Made by a program: the position numbers and the translations under genes. 64,000 bases of DNA, from positions 1,494,533-1,558,532 of the forward strand of contig NC_133216.1 in the NCBI RefSeq assembly GCF_040436345.1. Direction: 5' to 3'. This document shows positions 1-33,661 of this stretch, piece after piece (within the stretch, counting starts at the first letter, position 1; the number at the start of each line of letters is the position of its first letter). The stretch is from Pagrus major. Its lineage: Eukaryota > Chordata > Actinopteri > Spariformes > Sparidae. The notes under the pieces were generated by a model. It made no database searches. It was not told where the DNA came from and saw nothing but the letters and a program-made list of their open reading frames with translations.

Positions 1-2550
1 TGTGAAATTTAAATTTGTCAAAAAAATGGACAGCTCAGTTTATTAGTGGTGGAGGTGACACTTCACAATAAGGTGCACAAAAATGGAAAGTAAGGAACGA
101 ATCAGGAATGACTTGTTAACTATTATTATTATATTCACTATAAACCACCAGCTGGTTCATGAACTCGTGATGACTCATTAATCTGTGACGATGCACTCAG
201 CTCACGGGACGAGACCACAATTTAAAAGTTTTCAAGAAAACTTTGATTGAAAGTCACAAAATGCAAAACAATGCAAGTCTATTTCAGATGTTTTCAGTAG
301 TAATCATCTCGTAGTGATGCACCGTCAGCTCTGCTCTGACTGAGTGTGAGTGATCATGTGCTGTTAAAGACACCAACAATGTGTAAGCTCTGTAAAAGGT
401 TTAGCCGACTGGCTTCTCTCCTGTGTGATTTCTCACGAGTCTCTTCAGACCTTATAACGTTTCTCAGGGAGGGTTGTGACGCTCAAAAAGATGTATCACC
501 GTCTAAAGCAGGGCATACCAACTCGTACCGTACGAGTGAATCGTCTGCGTAAAGCCAAAGCTCACGGTTAATGTGCTCACACTGTACGGTCCGATCGTCA
601 CGCTACGACGCGCGCTGCCTTGATAATCTGTACAATCCTGCGCCGAAACCTCAAAGAGGAAGAGGCGCCGGCACGTACGGACTGGATGGATCATGACAGG
701 AGGAGGAAACATCACAGAGGCACGCGTGCTGTTGCCACAGCTCGACCAACCCGGCCGCCATATTTTCTGTCCAGCGTCGTGTTGCCATGGCGTTTGTCAG
801 ATGCTCTGTTTGCCACTTTGCACAGATGCAGTAAGAAAAAAAAGTTGCTGACGTCGGGAAATCAACTCGTGAGACAGTCTGCATCACTCGACCGAAATTT
901 CTGCTATGTCAGAAATTCATCTGACCGTCCGACAGCCGTTCGGAAGCAAAGATTGGCCCTCGCTCTCCCCTGTACACTGCACGACAAACGACCAAGTAGG
1001 AGCAGAAAAGCAGAAATTCGGCTCAAATCATACAGTGCATCCTCGACTTCACTCACGCCACAGTCTTGTTCATCCGACAGCACAAGGAACCATCATGGGA
1101 CAACAGAGTGATCGTTAAAACTCTGTTTCATATCGTATCAATACATTATTGTATGTAATGTTTTTTAGTTGCCACTGAACATTTCATGTACCTGATATTT
1201 GGATTTAAAAGCTTTAAAAGAATGCCACCTTGTCAAATCTGTAAACCTTAACCTCTCAGCAGACATCCGTAATGATTTAATAAGATTTAAATTCAATGAA
1301 AGTTTGGCCATCTGCACGAGAGGCCTGCTGCACTCTTCTGTCCTGAAGGAGTCAAGAAACTAAAGACTGCCTGCACAATTTTCCAAAGTGTGCATGAAAC
1401 TGACCCCACGCCAGCAAGCGTAGGAGGAGGATCACCTCCTCCCTCCCCTGCAGCCTCGCCAGGTATACTAACTTTCCAAGGCTTTAATAATATGTTTGAT
1501 GGTTTACGTGATCAACAAGTGGAGGCAAGGATACGAAAAGTCCAAACTAAGATTCCCTGGTTTCTTTTCAGTGACTCTCATGCAAGCAAGGTCTGTTTTA
1601 AGGTTCCTCCATTCAGGTCCTGTTGTGGTTCTGAACATGGCTCCATTCACAGCAGGTCCAACCCCCCCGAACCTCTTTGTCTTTGTGTAACGTCTTGTTG
1701 TCGTAGTTTAGTTCATGTGTTGTTGTTGTCACGTCTTGTGGTAAATAAATGTTCGACCATAAAGTCGTCGTTTGTGGTTTCTGTACATTTTACAGTTCGG
1801 TCACTGAACACATTACAGTTACAATTAATTACATCCCCTGAATTAAGACGTGTGTTAATAGGCTTCACTGTGTTGTTGTACTGACTATGAGGTCATATCA
1901 TAACAGCAGTCTGCATAATAACCTTTATTAACGGCATATTAATACTAATATGTTGAGCTATAATTATAATCTCACAGACTCAGTAAATACTGATCACCTG
2001 AAGCTACACAAACAGAGTAAGTGATGATCAAGACATAAAAAAATTCAGGCGAGAAAAATAAATAAATCATTCAGTGCGTTCAAACTCCTACACACTAATG
2101 TCAGCTGATAACCTTCCAAAGGTTTCACGCCTGCACTCCAAACACTTGAATTTACTTTGGGCTTGACTGGAATGGACGAAGATACGACCCAGGAGACCGA
2201 TGGGTCAGCGGTGAGTTAAGTTACCTGCGAAACGTACAAGTTTTGAGTTATTTTAACTCAAACAGCGATGTTTTCCTGAACCTAACCAAAGAGTGAGCGC
2301 ACAACAAAGGTTCAGTTCACCTGTCGCTGGTCCACTGCAGCCGGCACCTCGTCTTTTCTGTTTGCAGGCTGTAGGCTTCAGATCCTGACCTGATGGAGCT
2401 TCTGATGATGAGCTGTATTCACTAGTGGTGATACCAGTGTAATGAGATCGATACTTTAGTTCCAGTCTCTCTCCTGTATGCACTGCTGCAGTTTCATCAA
2501 AGAGGCGACCTGGCTGTCTGTGCCGCTGCTTTCAGTGCCGCTCCTGTCAC
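1..2550. other. Gene-poor flank, no supported gene
   Basis: Several open frames of 60 to 164 codons occur here, for example at 620-1111 and 1390-1884. None resembles a known family, none sits in a convincing splice context, and overlapping frames on both strands are equally open. I therefore see no gene. An AATAAA lies near 1745, but nothing coding leads into it. Confidence 0.5.
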
Positions 2551-2554
2551 AGCG

Positions 2555-2751
2555 CGGAGCAGGCACACTTTGCTCCTCCTCCCCCCTCTTGTGATTGGAC
2601 GTTGTACCGTCACGTGACTCAGCGGCGCCAGGTAAACGAGCAGGCTCAGCCAGCAGCACACACACACAAGCAGCACAGAGACGGAGCAGAAGAGTGGCAG
2701 AGAGGAAGAGGAGCCGTGTGGCTGTAAAGAGGCTAAAAAGATACAGTGGTA
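2555..2751 (+). promoter_or_regulatory. GC-rich promoter-like stretch with CLEAR/E-box and ARE-like motif
   Basis: This stretch is richer in G+C and CpG than its surroundings. It holds an inverted CCAAT box (ATTGG) near 2594 and a perfect palindrome GTCACGTGAC at 2609-2618, the consensus of the TFEB/TFE3 CLEAR element. The palindrome runs into TGACTCAGC at 2615-2623, which fits both AP-1 and the antioxidant response element. A plausible splice donor (AGTG/GTAACA) follows at 2751-2752, so the stretch could include a noncoding first exon for the exon at 2985-3106. Promoter activity is inferred only from motif content. Confidence 0.4.
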
Positions 2752-2984
2752 ACAAATTTATACAAGCATATGAAAAATCATGCCTTGGTATAATACATTT
2801 ATCCCATTGAAACGTGTTATTTAAATGACGACATTTACTGGAATTGAAACAAACACACTGAATATAATGTGGCTCAGATCTGATTGAATATAATTACCCT
2901 TTTGTGCGAACTGTGAAAGGGATGCTGTATGATTACTATATTTAAACTACAAGTAGATGTGCATTATTTTATTATTTCACTTAG

Positions 2985-3106
2985 CCGATTACCCAAGAGC
3001 AGCGGAGATCATGAGGAGCCTCTCAGAAATGACTGTGAAGGACCTGCAACCTCCAGACGTGACAATGTACCGTTCTCTTGTTTCTGAACAGAAACTTTTA
3101 TTATGA
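2985..3106 (+). CDS. Possible terminal exon of an unrecognised gene
   Basis: An acceptor (TTTCACTTAG) precedes an open frame of 40 codons that ends with TGA at 3104-3106. The translation includes SLSEMTVKDLQPPDVTMYRS and ends SEQKLLL, with a normal amino-acid mix. An AATAAA at 3108-3113 overlaps the end almost directly, so the 3' UTR would be very short. The first ATG in the exon (3011) would give 31 residues. The donor at 2751 has a compatible phase, but its frame has no upstream ATG, so the N-terminus is unknown. I do not recognise the protein. It may be the last exon of a partly unseen gene, a gene fragment, or chance. Confidence 0.3.
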
Positions 3107-3119
3107 TAATAAAGTATTT

Positions 3120-6100
3120 TCTGTTTACCTGTAAACTTTGGCCAAATTCTGTCCTGGGTTTTAACTAATTAATAATCCAAAGGAAAAATCACAAAAACAC
3201 TTAAAGGTGATTAAAATTCATTCAGATTTAGCAATTTGACGATGCATCCACATTAATTATTAAAACGTATCGGTATCGGCGATAGTGGCCCAAATCTTGC
3301 AGTATCGCACACCACTAGCATTCACAATAAACATGCAAACTACCTCCTGTCTTTAGTCCCAGCTCCTCCAGGTTCATCCCTTCCTTCACTCTTTTACATG
3401 CATCAGAACATCTGGTGGAACAGAAGTGATGCACAAACTCTGGTGTAAATAACATCAGAGTGTAAAGTCGTAAATAACTGGATTGATGGATCTGTTTATG
3501 ATAAACACAGAGGAGTGTCTGTTTTTACTTCAATCCCCCGAGCCCCGCTCCATGTGTCGGGAGCACGTTTCAGTTTGTTTAATGATCGTCTCTGTGGAAA
3601 ATCCTCTGTAATCCAGTTTATATTATAACTAATTAGCCCCTTTGCACAGTTGAACATGTGTTTTGGAGATGGATCAGAAAGGCTTCAGCCCCCATGTGTG
3701 AGGTCTGAGTAAATGTTGGACGGCTGAGACAACAACAGAAAACAAAAGGCCAGATAACTCGAGCATTCAAGCCTCAAAGACTGAGGACGTCTCGTTATGC
3801 ATCTACAATAAACTGTAATTGCATTCGCAGCTATGTGTTATTGGCTGAAAAGCAAGACCACAAACTGATTTGTGCTTTTGTTTGTTTGTCGAGATGAAGT
3901 TGGAATTTTAACAAGAAAAGTGTTAGAAGATAAGAAGGAGGCAGGACAGCAGGTTGATGTCTGCCTGTTAGAGTCACTGACTGATGACCACGTTTCATAC
4001 GTTGTCGGCCTGATCACGTCACGTCACTGAACTACGTGTTGATGAAGGTTTCAACTCTCACCTCTCTACTCAGACCTGAAGGAGCCTCTTGGATGAGAAG
4101 TGAAACGTCTTCAAGAAGCTGAAACATGTCCAGTGTTCTCCGATACAGCGCCCAGAGGTAACTTAACTACGTTCATGTGTTAAAATAACTCACTGTTGAC
4201 TTCAGCTTTCACACTGGACACGGATGAAACTCCTGTGCATCCATCTCCGACCTCTTCCGCAGGAGAACGGCTAACAAGTGCTAATAAGTGTCTGAATGAG
4301 CCTACAGAGGTTGTCGGGGACATTAAACGTCCTCACAGCGAACACGGAGACTCATCTGCTCACTAGTCCGTCTTTACAGGCCACTTTAGTTACACACTGT
4401 TCTGACTCTGACTTTACAACTCGTACATTGATCAGTTTATAGACAACCTGGATAGTAATTGTGCAGTAAGACGCTCAGTGGTGGAGACGTTTAAGTCATG
4501 TGACCGTGATGTCGTCTGTTTGTAGCCTAGCATTAGCTTTTTACTGCTACACATTTAATTTGTGCTCATGTGAAGATTATCTGGATGAACTGAACCTGGA
4601 AGGATCAGAAACTGCAGATTATTTTCTGCAATAATAATCGCTCTATACAGACTTGTCACACTTTCTACTACTTCACCTCACTTCCTACATTCACCTTTAT
4701 TTTCTAGAAGTCTTCTTCTTCACTGCCTTTTAACACATGGCTATATTTGGTGATGCATTCACATCACCTCACCTGCATCCGTCCACAAGACAGAACAGGA
4801 ACACGCGTTGCTCCGGGTCAGAAGCTCCAGACGGTACCGTTAGTGTGCTTTAGCAACGACGGTGCGTGAAGATGCGGCGGCTCCAAAAACTTGCAACAGT
4901 TTAGTTTATTTGACCGTCATTTTTACAGATTTATTGCTGAAACATCATCACTGCAGAGAAGAAAGCGGGTGTTTGGGATTAAGAGCAGTGGACTTTGAGA
5001 CCATCACAGAGTCTTTTGACCATCCAACCTGACCGTTTGGACGCCCCGGGGAGGAAGAGAGTCAGAATAAGAGCCGTGCTGATCCAGTTTGTTTTAAAGC
5101 TGCTCCTGGCTGATGTCCAGCCACATGAAATGGAAACCGACAAAATATGACTCAGGCTGCAAAACTATGTGAAATCAGAGACTCGTTTCCACAGAGATCT
5201 GTCGCCACCACAACATCTGGGATCAAGCTGTTGCAGTCGACGGGTCGACCGTGTCCTGAGCCGACCGAGCGCAGGACTACAGCTGGACGAGGAGAGGCGG
5301 ACTCTGTTCGTAACATGCTTGGTGCTCACACACCGGCCACATTATCATCAGCATGTTCTTGCTGCTGCTTACATTCACCCTGACGCAGTTTCAATAGATT
5401 GCACGACGTGTTTGTGTATATTTATATATTAATAACTGTATATATGTTCATGCATGCAAAGAAATCAACAGCCAAGACTTCTCCGGCCCGGTGACGGACA
5501 TAAAATCACACAACAGGTGTTGGTCCACACCTCCCCAACCACTGGATTCATTTCCCTTCATTTCAGTGCTTCAGTTTGACACTGTGAAGTCTTCGCTGCC
5601 TGCTTACAGTCATCGTCTGTGTGAACAGTCCACTTGCACAATCCAGGGATTTACTTGTATAAATCCAACATTAAGTCTTTTATGACGCCAAAGATCAAAA
5701 CACTTTTGAAATAACAGAGGTCCGTTTTTAAATCCAAGACAGGTTGTACAGTCAAAGATGAGATAAGTGATGTGTGGTGTTATTCTGCATGATCCTGACC
5801 GTCAGCAGATGTGCACAGCGAACACATGAATCACACGTGATGTCATTAGTACAAACGGACACTTTGACTTGGAAAATTATCTTTTAAACTGACAAACAAT
5901 AATAAATGATCATTCAGATAAATTGTCTCTCTTCTTTCACGACCAGACTGAGGTTTTATTAAATAAGGTCCCATGAGAGGAACATGAAGGGGCGGGGCTT
6001 CAGCTCTCTGTTGGAGGTCTGCGACGAGTTACTGGATTTTATTTGATTTATTGTTTGCTGTCAGAGTTTGGCAAAATCAACAAAGCGCTGAATCTTTTAT

Positions 6101-7290
6101 CCAAAACTTAAATCAAGACAAGTTCTGCTGGAGTCCCAACATGTAGTCGTAATTGTTTTTTGAGCGTCGTTTCCTGCCAGACCTCCACCACAAATACCAG
6201 AACCCTGTGCCAGAGAGAGTCTTTGGCACTTCGGCACACACAAATTAACCTTCATGATCCATAAAGCAGTCAGTCGCACCATCTCACACTCAGGGTGTCA
6301 GCTCCAATCTAGCTGCTGTTAGTCGCTCAATTAATTATCCTGATGATTGAAACCAGGCGTGTTGGCACCAACTTTGGTTGTTTATGCCCAAAAGCAGCAG
6401 AGCGCATTATTAAAATATGACTGTAAGTTTGTGTCCTCAGTCCCACTGGAATAATTCATCTCAGGAAACAGGATAGAACAGGATTTTTAATGGGACACGC
6501 AGCTCCAGCTGGACAATATTCAATTATTAAGTGGTGTGACTCACACATAACTATCATATCATTTGTTTTTTCAGTGATTGACTCACAGGCTTAAGATAAC
6601 ATTGTTCTCCAGTTTCCATATAAAGTCCTGTCATCACCTCCTCCCCACACTGATGGAAAGTCAGGTTTCTTTAACCTTTATTTAAATCTCGAGGGGATCA
6701 TTGAGGGACAAAGAGTCAAACATTGTTAAAAACAGTTACATTGAAAAGCAGAGTGGCTGGAAATCATATTTTTAAATTGGTGCATGGAAACGATTGTGTT
6801 GAGTCTGAGCGTCTGTTGTGAAGTACTCCAGGACGATGCAGCAGAGTGACTGAAAACATTTTTACCACGGTCAGTGTCAATCCGGGGAACGTTGAGCATT
6901 AAGTAATCACTTGAGCGTGTTGAAAAGTTACTATGAGACCAAATTTAATGAAGTGCTGATGTAAGATGGCGTGTTGCCTTTCAAGACTTTACAGGTGAAA
7001 GTGAACCAGTGCATGTCTCGTCTTGTGGATGAAGGTGCCCATCCAACCTTTTCATGTGAATTGCAATGATGGATGGAGTAGCTGTCACCAGTAATGACTC
7101 TGTGCAGACTGACAAACTGGGTCCAGCGGTGTTACAGTGGAGACAGAGGCATGTCTATAGATCTGATAAAAGACTGCTTGGATGAGCTGTTTCCTGCAGG
7201 GCAAGGGGAAACTGGTTTTGTTTCGGTATAGGTGTCCTAATCTTTGTTTTAATGTACCTGTCAGTGTATCAGTGTGAAATTTACTGTGAA
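3120..7290. other. Intergenic DNA with dispersed repeat copies
   Basis: No exon could be supported on either strand. Two stretches have relatives elsewhere in the window: 4262-4546, which is inverted near 24.1-24.35 kb, and 5945-6012, which ends in a GGGGCGGGGCTTCAGCTCTC motif that recurs at 49.4 kb. The rest looks like ordinary unique DNA. Confidence 0.5.
4262..4546 (+). repeat. Dispersed repeat, copy 1 (inverted copy at 24.1 kb)
   Basis: About 180 bp beginning near GAGAACGGCTAACAAG match, on the opposite strand, the supt5h intron 19 stretch around 24176-24350. Differences are few by eye. Weaker similarity continues to about 4546. The shared part includes GTCGGGGACATTAAACGTCC. No terminal repeats or coding frame are evident, so the class (SINE, MITE or other) is unknown. 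Confidence 0.6.
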
Positions 7291-7660
7291 CTGAGCCTGA
7301 CTTTATATCATCAGGAGGAGATGATGACTGAGCCTGACTTTATATCATCAGGAGGAGATGATGGCTGAGCCTGACTTTATATCATCAGGAGGAGATGATG
7401 GCTGAGCCTGACTTTATATCATCAGGAGGAGATGATGGCTGAGCCTGACTTTATATCATCAGGAGGAGATGATGGCTGAGCCTGACTTTATATCATCAGG
7501 AGGAGATGATGACTGAGCCTGACTTTATATCATCAGGAGGAGATGATGACTGAGCCTGACTTTATATCATCAGGAGGAGACGATGGCTGTGCCTGACTTT
7601 ATATCATCAGGAGGAGATGATGGCTGAGCCTGACTTTATATCATCAGGAGGAGATGATGG
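7291..7660. repeat. 37-bp minisatellite, 10 copies
   Basis: Ten head-to-tail units of exactly 37 bp start at 7291, 7328, 7365, 7402, 7439, 7476, 7513, 7550, 7587 and 7624. Units differ by only one to three substitutions, such as GATGATGACT versus GATGATGGCT. Each unit contains ATCATC-AGGAGGA-GATGAT, a 6-bp inverted repeat around a 7-nt loop. The unit is not a multiple of three and no frame runs through it, so it is not a protein repeat. Confidence 0.95.
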
Positions 7661-9380
7661 CTGTGCAGAACTTGCCTTAGAAACATCATGTTTTTAAGTT
7701 TTCTTCAGTATCACAGTGATCCAGTGAGAGTTGTCTGTACATCCACAGGTTCACTGCAAACAGCTGATTCTGCAAAGTTTGAATGAAGTTAAACTAACAA
7801 GTTTGTTTGCAGAATCGGGGAATGAGATCCAGCAGCAACGAGGATGACGGAGGAGCATGGCTGGATGGAGAAATGGGGCGTAGCAGCCAGGGACAGGTAG
7901 GTGAATTATGACCCTGGAACACAGATAGACAGGTTTATCGAAGAAAAGACAAAAAGAATAAATCACTGGAGAATCGAAAAGAGTTGACCCGAGGCAAACC
8001 CAGCGCTGAGGTTGAGCAATCTGGCAGAGATTGGTAGAGGAGGTGAGCATGATAATAAAAGTAATGAGAAGGTGAGGAAAACACGAGGGTGTTGAGGTAA
8101 ATGCAGACAGGTGAGAAGCCAGGACACGAGAAGAGGACGGGAGATGTTGGGATGTCGGGACATTTCCTGACATGTTTGTGGCAACGCATGAAAAACATAA
8201 CCTCTTCCTCACCAAGTTGTCTCTAATGCCTAAACACATGTGTGAGAAACGTACATTGCCCACATGTATTCTGCTGACCGGGTCGGTTTAAGCCTTTTAA
8301 TCAAAGGTCTGGTGCGAGTTGAAGCTGTTGTAGTTTGTTTTAGTCGTGTTGAGTAAAGATCTGTGGAGTCCGTCACTCAGACAGATGTGTAGCAGCTGCA
8401 GTCTTTACTTTAATGAATGATTCGTTCTGTGCTGCTCATCCACAAACGTGATTTATCTGCAGTGACTCACAGCCTCAACATGTGATCTGCAACACACGAC
8501 GTGCAGCCGCTGGTTCTGATCACCTGCTTCTGATCGGGTCAAACTCTGGTTAGAAGAAGCCCCTTCCTAAACTCACGGCTGTGGTTCGACAGTTCTCGCG
8601 TGCCGTGTTTCTGTTGGATGGATTTCTGCTGGAGACGTCGGGTCAGCCCGTGATTTGTAGCGGGGCGAATAAAGGTCAGACTCACAAGTACAAGTTAAAA
8701 TATCATGTTGAAATATTAGTTTGGTAAAAGTCCCACACATGAGAAGAACTTCTGAAGTCTACAAGTATTTGATATTAAATGAACTGAAGTATCAAAAGCA
8801 GTGGTGGAACGTAACTAAGTACTTTTACTCAAGTACAATTTTGAGGCACTTGACTTTACTTTACAGGCAGATTCAGTTCCCCCCTCGAATCAACCCATTG
8901 ATTGAGATTCAGTAATAAAGTCTTTACTTCTTCAGTCAACAAGAAGAACGAGCTGTCAGAGGAAAACTTTTTATTCTATAATCACAACAATGCGTCTCAT
9001 AAATCTCATTTCTCTTCTGTATTCTGTCGTTTCATTAAAAACCTGTGAACTGAAACAAAACAAAGCGTCATGACAGTGAGTGGAGCAGGACGCCGGCAGC
9101 GGCGGCTGTGAGTCAGCAGCTCGTTGTTACGCAGCAGTAAAACGCTCTGTGGAAATGAAAACAAACAAACTCCAAATAAAACCTTAATGACGCCGTTAAC
9201 GTTGTCGTGTAGTAACTCTGCTGCACGTCAGAGGCTGGAAACATCAGACCCAACTGGAAATGATCCAGAGCCTCAATTAAAAAGGTGCAGCGCCGCTTCC
9301 AGACGACCTTTGACCCGTCAGAGACGCGACAACTTAAAGAAAGAGAAACAAACATAAAAAAGTAATTCGAGACAAAAACC
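7661..9380. other. Intergenic DNA, no supported gene
   Basis: The longest frame (minus 7751-8263, 170 codons) has no recognisable domain. Around 8795-8870 lies a fragment of the abundant fish repeat typified by TAAGTACTTTTACTCAAGTA, also seen near 40.6, 42.8 and 43.9 kb. Nothing else stands out. Confidence 0.45.
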
Positions 9381-9386
9381 TTTATT
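9381..9386 (-). terminator. Poly(A) signal, likely for triap1
   Basis: TTTATT on the plus strand is AATAAA on the minus strand. It lies about 510 nt past the triap1 stop codon and is the first canonical signal I see downstream of it. Confidence 0.5.
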
Positions 9387-9894
9387 ATTTTTAAAGACAG
9401 AAGTGAACGATCAGCTACGCGTCATGAAACTCAACAGTGCATTCAACTAGCTGCTGCAGGCAGGAAGCGATCAGTCGTTATTGATCCATCGATCCAGTGC
9501 TCGTGTCTCCTCCTGAGTCCACGGTGACGTCCCCGAGTGTCCAGAGACGTCCACGGAGCAGCAGGTCTCCACATGCAGGAGCTGCAGCCGGAGGAGGTTC
9601 TGGATGCTCTCGGTGTCTGATGGCTGCAGATCCATGTTTGTGATTGATTAATCGATTAATTGTCTCAGCAGGCTTCCGTCATCGATCACGTGTAAGCAGC
9701 TGATGTGACAAGAAAAAGCTAAATTAAACCCAAAACAGATCTTCTGTTCTGGGATCCGCTCAGTGTTCCGGGTCCAGTCTCCTCATCCACTACTGCGGCA
9801 TCGTCTCCGCGTCTGCGCATGCTCAGTGGGCCTCGTGGACGCACGCCACGCTCAGCAGGGTGCATCGGCACTAGCACGGATGTTTTGCTCTGCA

Positions 9895-11220
<1,326 letters not shown>

Positions 11221-11222
11221 AA

Positions 11223-11361
11223 CTCGCGAGACATTTGCGCAGTTCCGAAATCTCGCGGTTCTCCAAGAAGACGTGAGAGGCACCAGAGTGTCGAACTGGG
11301 CTGATATTTACGTTTATTGATCAACGAACAGGATATTAAACCGAGGCGGGAGTGGAAGCAG
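11223..11361 (+). promoter_or_regulatory. supt5h: supt5h core promoter and noncoding first exon
   Basis: CTCGCGAG at 11223-11230 and TCTCGCGG at 11251-11258 match the TCTCGCGAGA element known from TATA-less housekeeping promoters. A strong donor (GAAGCAG/GTAAGAAG) follows at 11361-11362, and the acceptor CCGCTCAG at 11580-11587 opens the exon with the start codon. The first exon is therefore noncoding, starting at an undetermined point between about 11260 and 11340. Confidence 0.6.
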
Positions 11362-11598
11362 GTAAGAAGCCGTCGCGGAGCTGATCGGCTAACATTTGAT
11401 TGCAACTGTTCTTGAGATATGCGGAACATTACATCAATGCTAACTACATTAGCATGCTTTGCTAGGCCATCCTGATTGTTGTGGCCGGATGTTTCGGCGC
11501 TGCTAGCTTAATGTTAGCTGTTAGCTGGTTTGATTCAAACTTAAGAACGGTGGTTTTGTGTTAATTGCGCTGCTGTCGTCCGCTCAGGGGGTTACAAG

Positions 11599-32489
<20,891 letters not shown>

Positions 32490-32701
32490 GAGGCCGACAG
32501 AGAGTCCGACAAACACAACGCAGAGACGCACCGAACAGGAACACACACACACACACAGAGGACTGTAACCAGAATACTGTCGGCTGCACGGCCACATTCA
32601 AACACAGACGGACGTGTTGGGACTTTTTATCACCTGTTAATCAACAGACAGACGGAGCAGATTAGCAGGAGGTGACGTGTTGACGTAGGAGGAATCAGAC
32701 T

Positions 32702-32762
32702 GACAAACATTCCTCTCTCTCTCTCTGTAAACCAGTTTCTGTGTCGGAGCATCATTAGTCCA

Positions 32763-32800
<38 letters not shown>

Positions 32801-32856
32801 CTCGCTCTCGCTCTCGCTCTCGCTCTCGCTCTCGCTCTCTCTCGCTCTCTCTCTCT
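32702..32856. repeat. (CT)n and (CTCTCG)n repeat in the supt5h 3' UTR
   Basis: A run of CT dinucleotides changes into about nine CTCTCG-type hexamers and back again. It lies between the stop codon and the poly(A) signal and so would be transcribed. Confidence 0.9.
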
Positions 32857-33008
32857 CCTCGGCTCCTTTTGTTTTTTAATTTTTCGTTAGCTTTACTGTT
32901 TTCTCAGTAGTCCATCTGTTTTTAGTGCTTTTCTCAATGTTCTGTCAGTACTTTTGGTTTTTTTTTTCTGGGTGGAGGAAGGTTAAAAAAAACTAAGTGT
33001 AACTTGTC

Positions 33009-33014
33009 AATAAA
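33009..33014 (+). terminator. supt5h: supt5h poly(A) signal
   Basis: AATAAA lies 520 nt past the stop codon, following a T-rich stretch. It is the first canonical signal after the coding region. Confidence 0.75.
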
Positions 33015-33516
33015 CTGTGAACCAGTTGATCCGTTTGTCTACATGTGGATTTGTAGCCTCGTGGCTCAGCAGGGGCGAGCTGCAGCGATTCATCCATGAA
33101 AAGAAAGGCAGGCCCTGTCCACACCTGCACAGGTATTTCTTAAAATGAAGATGTTTCATGTTAAGGCTGATTTATGCTCCTTTCACGTACAAACGATATG
33201 TAACAGTCTCACACAGTCCTCCGGCGTTTGTCTCTGTGCCTGAGTGAAGTTACATCATACAGATGTTTAAAACTTCTGGTCGTGTCTTTTCCTTAAACTG
33301 TCAACTGCTCCCTACGACTACTGTTGGTGCTGCTCCATCGGTCCGTGAGATTTCAGAAAACGTTCAGAAACACGGATGAAATGAACGCAGAGTACAGACA
33401 GAAGAGCATAAATGAGCCTTTAGTCTCAGTACTTTCAGACTTCACTCATCAGGAACCAATGAGCTTTGAGCTCAGAGCCACAGGAAGACTCACCAGTTGG
33501 AAAAACAAATTGTAAC

Positions 33517-33526
33517 TTTATTTATT
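33517..33526 (-). terminator. rnaset2: rnaset2 poly(A) signal pair
   Basis: TTTATTTATT on the plus strand gives two overlapping AATAAA hexamers on the minus strand, about 140 nt past the rnaset2 stop codon. It faces the supt5h signal across about 0.5 kb that shows no other feature. Confidence 0.65.
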
Positions 33527-33661
33527 GGTTCAGAGCGTGTTGTGTTTGTTCTCTGTTAAGCTGTTCAGTAACACTTCCTCGACAACAATCGCACCTATAA
33601 ATCTTAACATCACACATTCAGGGTCTGAAGCGCTTCGCTGGAAGCTGCTGTGGAGGCTCCG

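Noticed and set aside
620..1884. Frames of 163 and 164 codons
   Set aside because: No family resemblance, no splice context, and competing frames on both strands.
5945..6012. Shared GGGGCGGGGCTTCAGCTCTC motif with 49396-49415, considered as a paired regulatory site
   Set aside because: The match extends into flanking sequence as a dispersed repeat would; a GC-box function cannot be argued from two copies.
7751..8263. 170-codon frame on the minus strand
   Set aside because: Composition is not protein-like and overlapping shifted frames are also open.
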